This document shows, piece by piece, positions 6,345 through 8,055 of a stretch of DNA of 8,055 nt. The notes under the pieces were generated by a model. The model saw nothing but the letters and a program-made list of their open reading frames with translations. It searched no databases and was not told the DNA's origin. The stretch is taken from the NCBI GenBank assembly GCA_030836925.1, contig JAUPLK010000058.1, positions 1-8,055 on the forward strand. Direction: 5' to 3'. Source of the stretch: Pseudomonadota bacterium (GTDB taxonomy: Bacteria > Pseudomonadota > Gammaproteobacteria > Steroidobacterales > GCA-2729495). Position 1 is the stretch's first letter. Every line of letters begins with the position of its first letter. The position numbers were made by a program, and so were the translations under genes.

Positions 6345-7163
6345 ATGGCATCCGAGCTTAAGGCAGCGTTACTGGCGGCATATACGCGCCTTCTGTGCCC
6401 ACTGGTTCGGATCCTCCTGCGAAACGGCGTCTCGTACCCGGAATTTGCAGAAACAGCCAAAAAGGTATTCGTGACCGTGGTTGCAAATGAATCGCCAACT
6501 GGGGATGCAGAAACCTTAGCCGCAAGAGCGGCTATCAGAACGGGCATCACGAAAAGTGAAGCACTAAGGGTCTTGCTGGAATCTGAAAGCCCATCAATAG
6601 AGAGCAACCTGAATCGTATTACGCGCGTACTGACGGGTTGGCACACCGATACCACATTTACCGGGCCATACGGCTTACCGCTTGAACTACAACTGGAGCA
6701 ACGTGATCGACCCGATTTTTCGTCGCTTGTCCGGACGTATTGCCCAGACACTCAGCCAGCGGCGATGTTGCGGGAACTGGTTCGAATCGGTGTTGTTAGG
6801 GAAATCGAGAACGGATGGTTTCGTGTGTTAACCCGCACGTACCTTCCAAAGACTGATGTGCCTGACAGCCTTGAGCGAATCGGCCAGGCAGTACAGCACC
6901 TAATAGAAACCGTTGAACACAATCGACAGGAAATGGATGTAGATCGTCGCTTGTTTGAACGAACTGTTTATGCGGACGATGGAATTTGCGAAGAGGACCT
7001 GCCCAGATTCAAACGTTACGTTCAAGGAAGAAGCCAAGTACTTCTTGAAGACATTGATAACTGGCTTAGCCAACTAGAAAAGCCAAGCACCGACCAGAGT
7101 AAACGCGCGATTCAAACAGGTATCGGCATTTATCACTACGTCGAAAAAGAAACAGATATTTAA
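6345..7163 (+). CDS. DUF6502-like protein with helix-turn-helix-like segment
   Basis: A 272-residue soluble protein that I place in the DUF6502 family because of its N-terminus (LKAALLAAYTRLLCPLVRILLRNGVSYPEFAETAKKVF); this is from memory of the family, not a search. Residues about 56-78 (AARAAIRTGITKSEALRVLL) look like a helix-turn-helix. Residues about 137-165 (MLRELVRIGVVREIENGWFRVL) look like a winged-helix hairpin. A DNA-binding regulatory role is therefore reasonable but unproven. The C-terminal third is charged and probably helical (VEHNRQEMDVDRRLFERTV). There is no signal peptide or membrane segment. The ribosome binding site is weak; a nine-codon open frame starting at 6332 overlaps the start. 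Codon use is unlike the upstream genes, with TTA, ATA and AGA used freely and lower GC, suggesting transfer or a different selective history. An exported repeat protein follows on the same strand. Confidence 0.85.
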   Translation: MASELKAALLAAYTRLLCPLVRILLRNGVSYPEFAETAKKVFVTVVANESPTGDAETLAARAAIRTGITKSEALRVLLESESPSIESNLNRITRVLTGWHTDTTFTGPYGLPLELQLEQRDRPDFSSLVRTYCPDTQPAAMLRELVRIGVVREIENGWFRVLTRTYLPKTDVPDSLERIGQAVQHLIETVEHNRQEMDVDRRLFERTVYADDGICEEDLPRFKRYVQGRSQVLLEDIDNWLSQLEKPSTDQSKRAIQTGIGIYHYVEKETDI

Positions 7164-7212
7164 GAGCGCGACTTCGCCCTAGCAGGCGGGATCATCATAA
7201 AAATGTGCAGAC

Positions 7213-7217
7213 AGGGG
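7213..7217 (+). promoter_or_regulatory. Ribosome binding site for the exported repeat protein
   Basis: AGGGG stands 6 bases before the ATG at 7224. The in-frame ATG at 7203 has no comparable site at good spacing, so this site decides the start. Confidence 0.5.
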
Positions 7218-7223
7218 TGTGCA

Positions 7224-8055
7224 ATGGAGTTCGTCAGTAGAAAGAGAAGTGTGCGGCATAAAATCTGTGTATGCCTCAGCAGCCTCGTACTTTTATCCGC
7301 AACCGGATACGCATCGACGGTCACCAATGATGACAGTGGCATTCGCGTCGTCGGTCGTTTAACTGATGGGTCCATCCTGCTTGACGGATCACGAAGTGAC
7401 CTAACCGGAATGGAGGCACCATTCCTCATCAATCAACAAGACACCCAATATCCGTCGGCTTCTGAACTGGTTGCGATAGGAAGGATTGATTCCATAGACC
7501 TATCCACCAATACACTGACTGTAGAGGGACAAGTTGCCGCCATAAGCGAAAGCACCCAACTAATCGACGCATTGCATGGCACTTCTCATCCGCTAATTGC
7601 CGCTGCCACGCACAATTTGAGCGTCGGCGATCATGTCGCAATTGCTGGAGACGTCACCGGGCCAGGGCAAGCAATTGCTCGATTTGTGGTGTTGATGACA
7701 AACGCAGCAATACCAGGAACGTCCCTCGTTTATGTACGTGGAATAGTTGAAGAGATCGATCCGATCGGAAGAGAAATTAGCATCGGTCACCTGAGACTTA
7801 ATCTGAACTTATCTGGCGACCTGGATTATTACGACAACCTACTTGTCGGTGACATCATTGAAGCTGTCGGTTACTCAATTGGATCTGGACAACTAGCGGT
7901 AACGGACTTCGCACAACTCACGTCTGCAGAATTTGAGGCTTCTGCGTCAAGTTCCCTACAAGGCATTCACGGCAGTGGCCTCAAAGGTATTCACGGCAGT
8001 GGCCTCAAAGGTATTCACGGCAGTGGCCTCAAAGGCATCCATGGCAGTGGCCTCA
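7224..8055 (+). CDS. Exported DUF5666-like protein with C-terminal GIHGSGLK repeats (3' end outside window)
   Basis: At least 277 codons, open at the window edge. The N-terminus has a basic stretch (SRKRSVRHK), a hydrophobic core (residues 14-26) and a plausible signal peptidase I site after GYA at residue 30, so the product should be exported. The mature part is rich in beta-strand patterns of the kind seen in DUF5666 proteins: one region around residues 40-110 (IRVVGRLTDGSILLDG, ELVAIGRIDSIDLSTNTLTV) and a clearer one around 168-235 (LVYVRGIVEEIDPIGREISI, VGDIIEAVGYSI). A short Ser/Ala linker (EASASSSLQ) then leads into octapeptide repeats from residue 247. The ATG at 7224 is chosen for its AGGGG site and signal peptide; 7203 would add seven residues. 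It lies 60 bases after the DUF6502-like gene and is probably co-transcribed with it. The DUF5666 call is from memory of the pattern, and the function is unknown. Confidence 0.75.
   Translation, partial: MEFVSRKRSVRHKICVCLSSLVLLSATGYASTVTNDDSGIRVVGRLTDGSILLDGSRSDLTGMEAPFLINQQDTQYPSASELVAIGRIDSIDLSTNTLTVEGQVAAISESTQLIDALHGTSHPLIAAATHNLSVGDHVAIAGDVTGPGQAIARFVVLMTNAAIPGTSLVYVRGIVEEIDPIGREISIGHLRLNLNLSGDLDYYDNLLVGDIIEAVGYSIGSGQLAVTDFAQLTSAEFEASASSSLQGIHGSGLKGIHGSGLKGIHGSGLKGIHGSGL
7962..8055 (+). repeat. In-frame 24-base tandem repeat encoding GIHGSGLK
   Basis: Four head-to-tail copies are visible: 7962-7985, 7986-8009, 8010-8033 and 8034-8055 (the last cut by the window edge after 22 bases). Copies 2 and 3 are identical. 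Copy 1 differs at one base (GGC for GGT). Copy 4 differs at three (GGC, ATC and CAT). Every difference is a synonymous third position, so all complete units encode exactly GIHGSGLK. Gly, His and Lys recur with a period of eight. The true number of units is unknown because the array continues past the window. Confidence 0.95.

Noticed and set aside
6185..6751. Minus-strand open frame of 188 codons
   Set aside because: It is mostly antisense to the DUF6502-like gene, is Ser/Arg-rich, has no recognisable domain and has no good ribosome site.
7175..7188. CGCC/GGCG inverted repeat between the last two genes
   Set aside because: Only four base pairs with no T run; not enough for a terminator or operator.
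7160..7790. Three minus-strand open frames opposite the exported protein gene
   Set aside because: They are short, overlap one another, and oppose a plus-strand frame with a signal peptide, ribosome site and repeat array.
7962..8055. CRISPR array
   Set aside because: The 24-base units are directly adjacent with no unique spacers, and the reading frame continues through them as peptide repeats.

Overview
The window looks like chromosomal DNA of a moderately GC-rich gammaproteobacterium. Sampled 60-base lines of the left part are about 62% GC. It uses SMC-ScpAB rather than the enteric MukBEF system. Its genes mostly correspond to the 'yci' neighbourhood near trp in E. coli (yciK, rluB, yciO, yciB, yciI) plus bolA and scpAB. 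A partial HAD phosphatase next to yciK resembles the mupP-yciK pairing of Pseudomonas, so a pseudomonad-like, non-enteric gammaproteobacterium is a reasonable guess. The genus cannot be named from this sequence.

Layout. (1) Positions 1-1112, plus strand: the 3' end of a HAD phosphatase (probably mupP), then the short-chain dehydrogenase yciK. (2) Positions 1113-4881, minus strand: a compact run in transcription order yciO, M50 site-2 protease, scpA, scpB, rluB. Gaps within it are 36, 4, 9 and 24 bases. The rluB stop codon abuts the yciK stop codon with no base between them. (3) Positions 4957-6085, plus strand and divergent from yciO: yciB, yciI and a bolA-family gene, coupled by stop/start overlaps. 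(4) Positions 6086-8055: composition changes sharply (sampled lines 38-48% GC). After a 259-base stretch without a gene come a DUF6502-like protein with a helix-turn-helix-like segment and, 60 bases later on the same strand, a predicted exported protein. The exported protein resembles DUF5666 and ends in tandem octapeptide repeats, GIHGSGLK, that run off the window edge.

How the parts work together. Blocks 1-3 are housekeeping: cell-wall sugar recycling, 23S rRNA pseudouridylation, chromosome condensation, membrane proteolysis, an inner-membrane protein linked to envelope and division, and an Fe-S-related BolA protein. The unusual part is block 4. A cytoplasmic DNA-binding-like protein sits beside a secreted repeat protein whose repeat units differ only at synonymous positions. 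This is the best candidate for an undescribed system, but the repeat array is incomplete here and its function is unknown.
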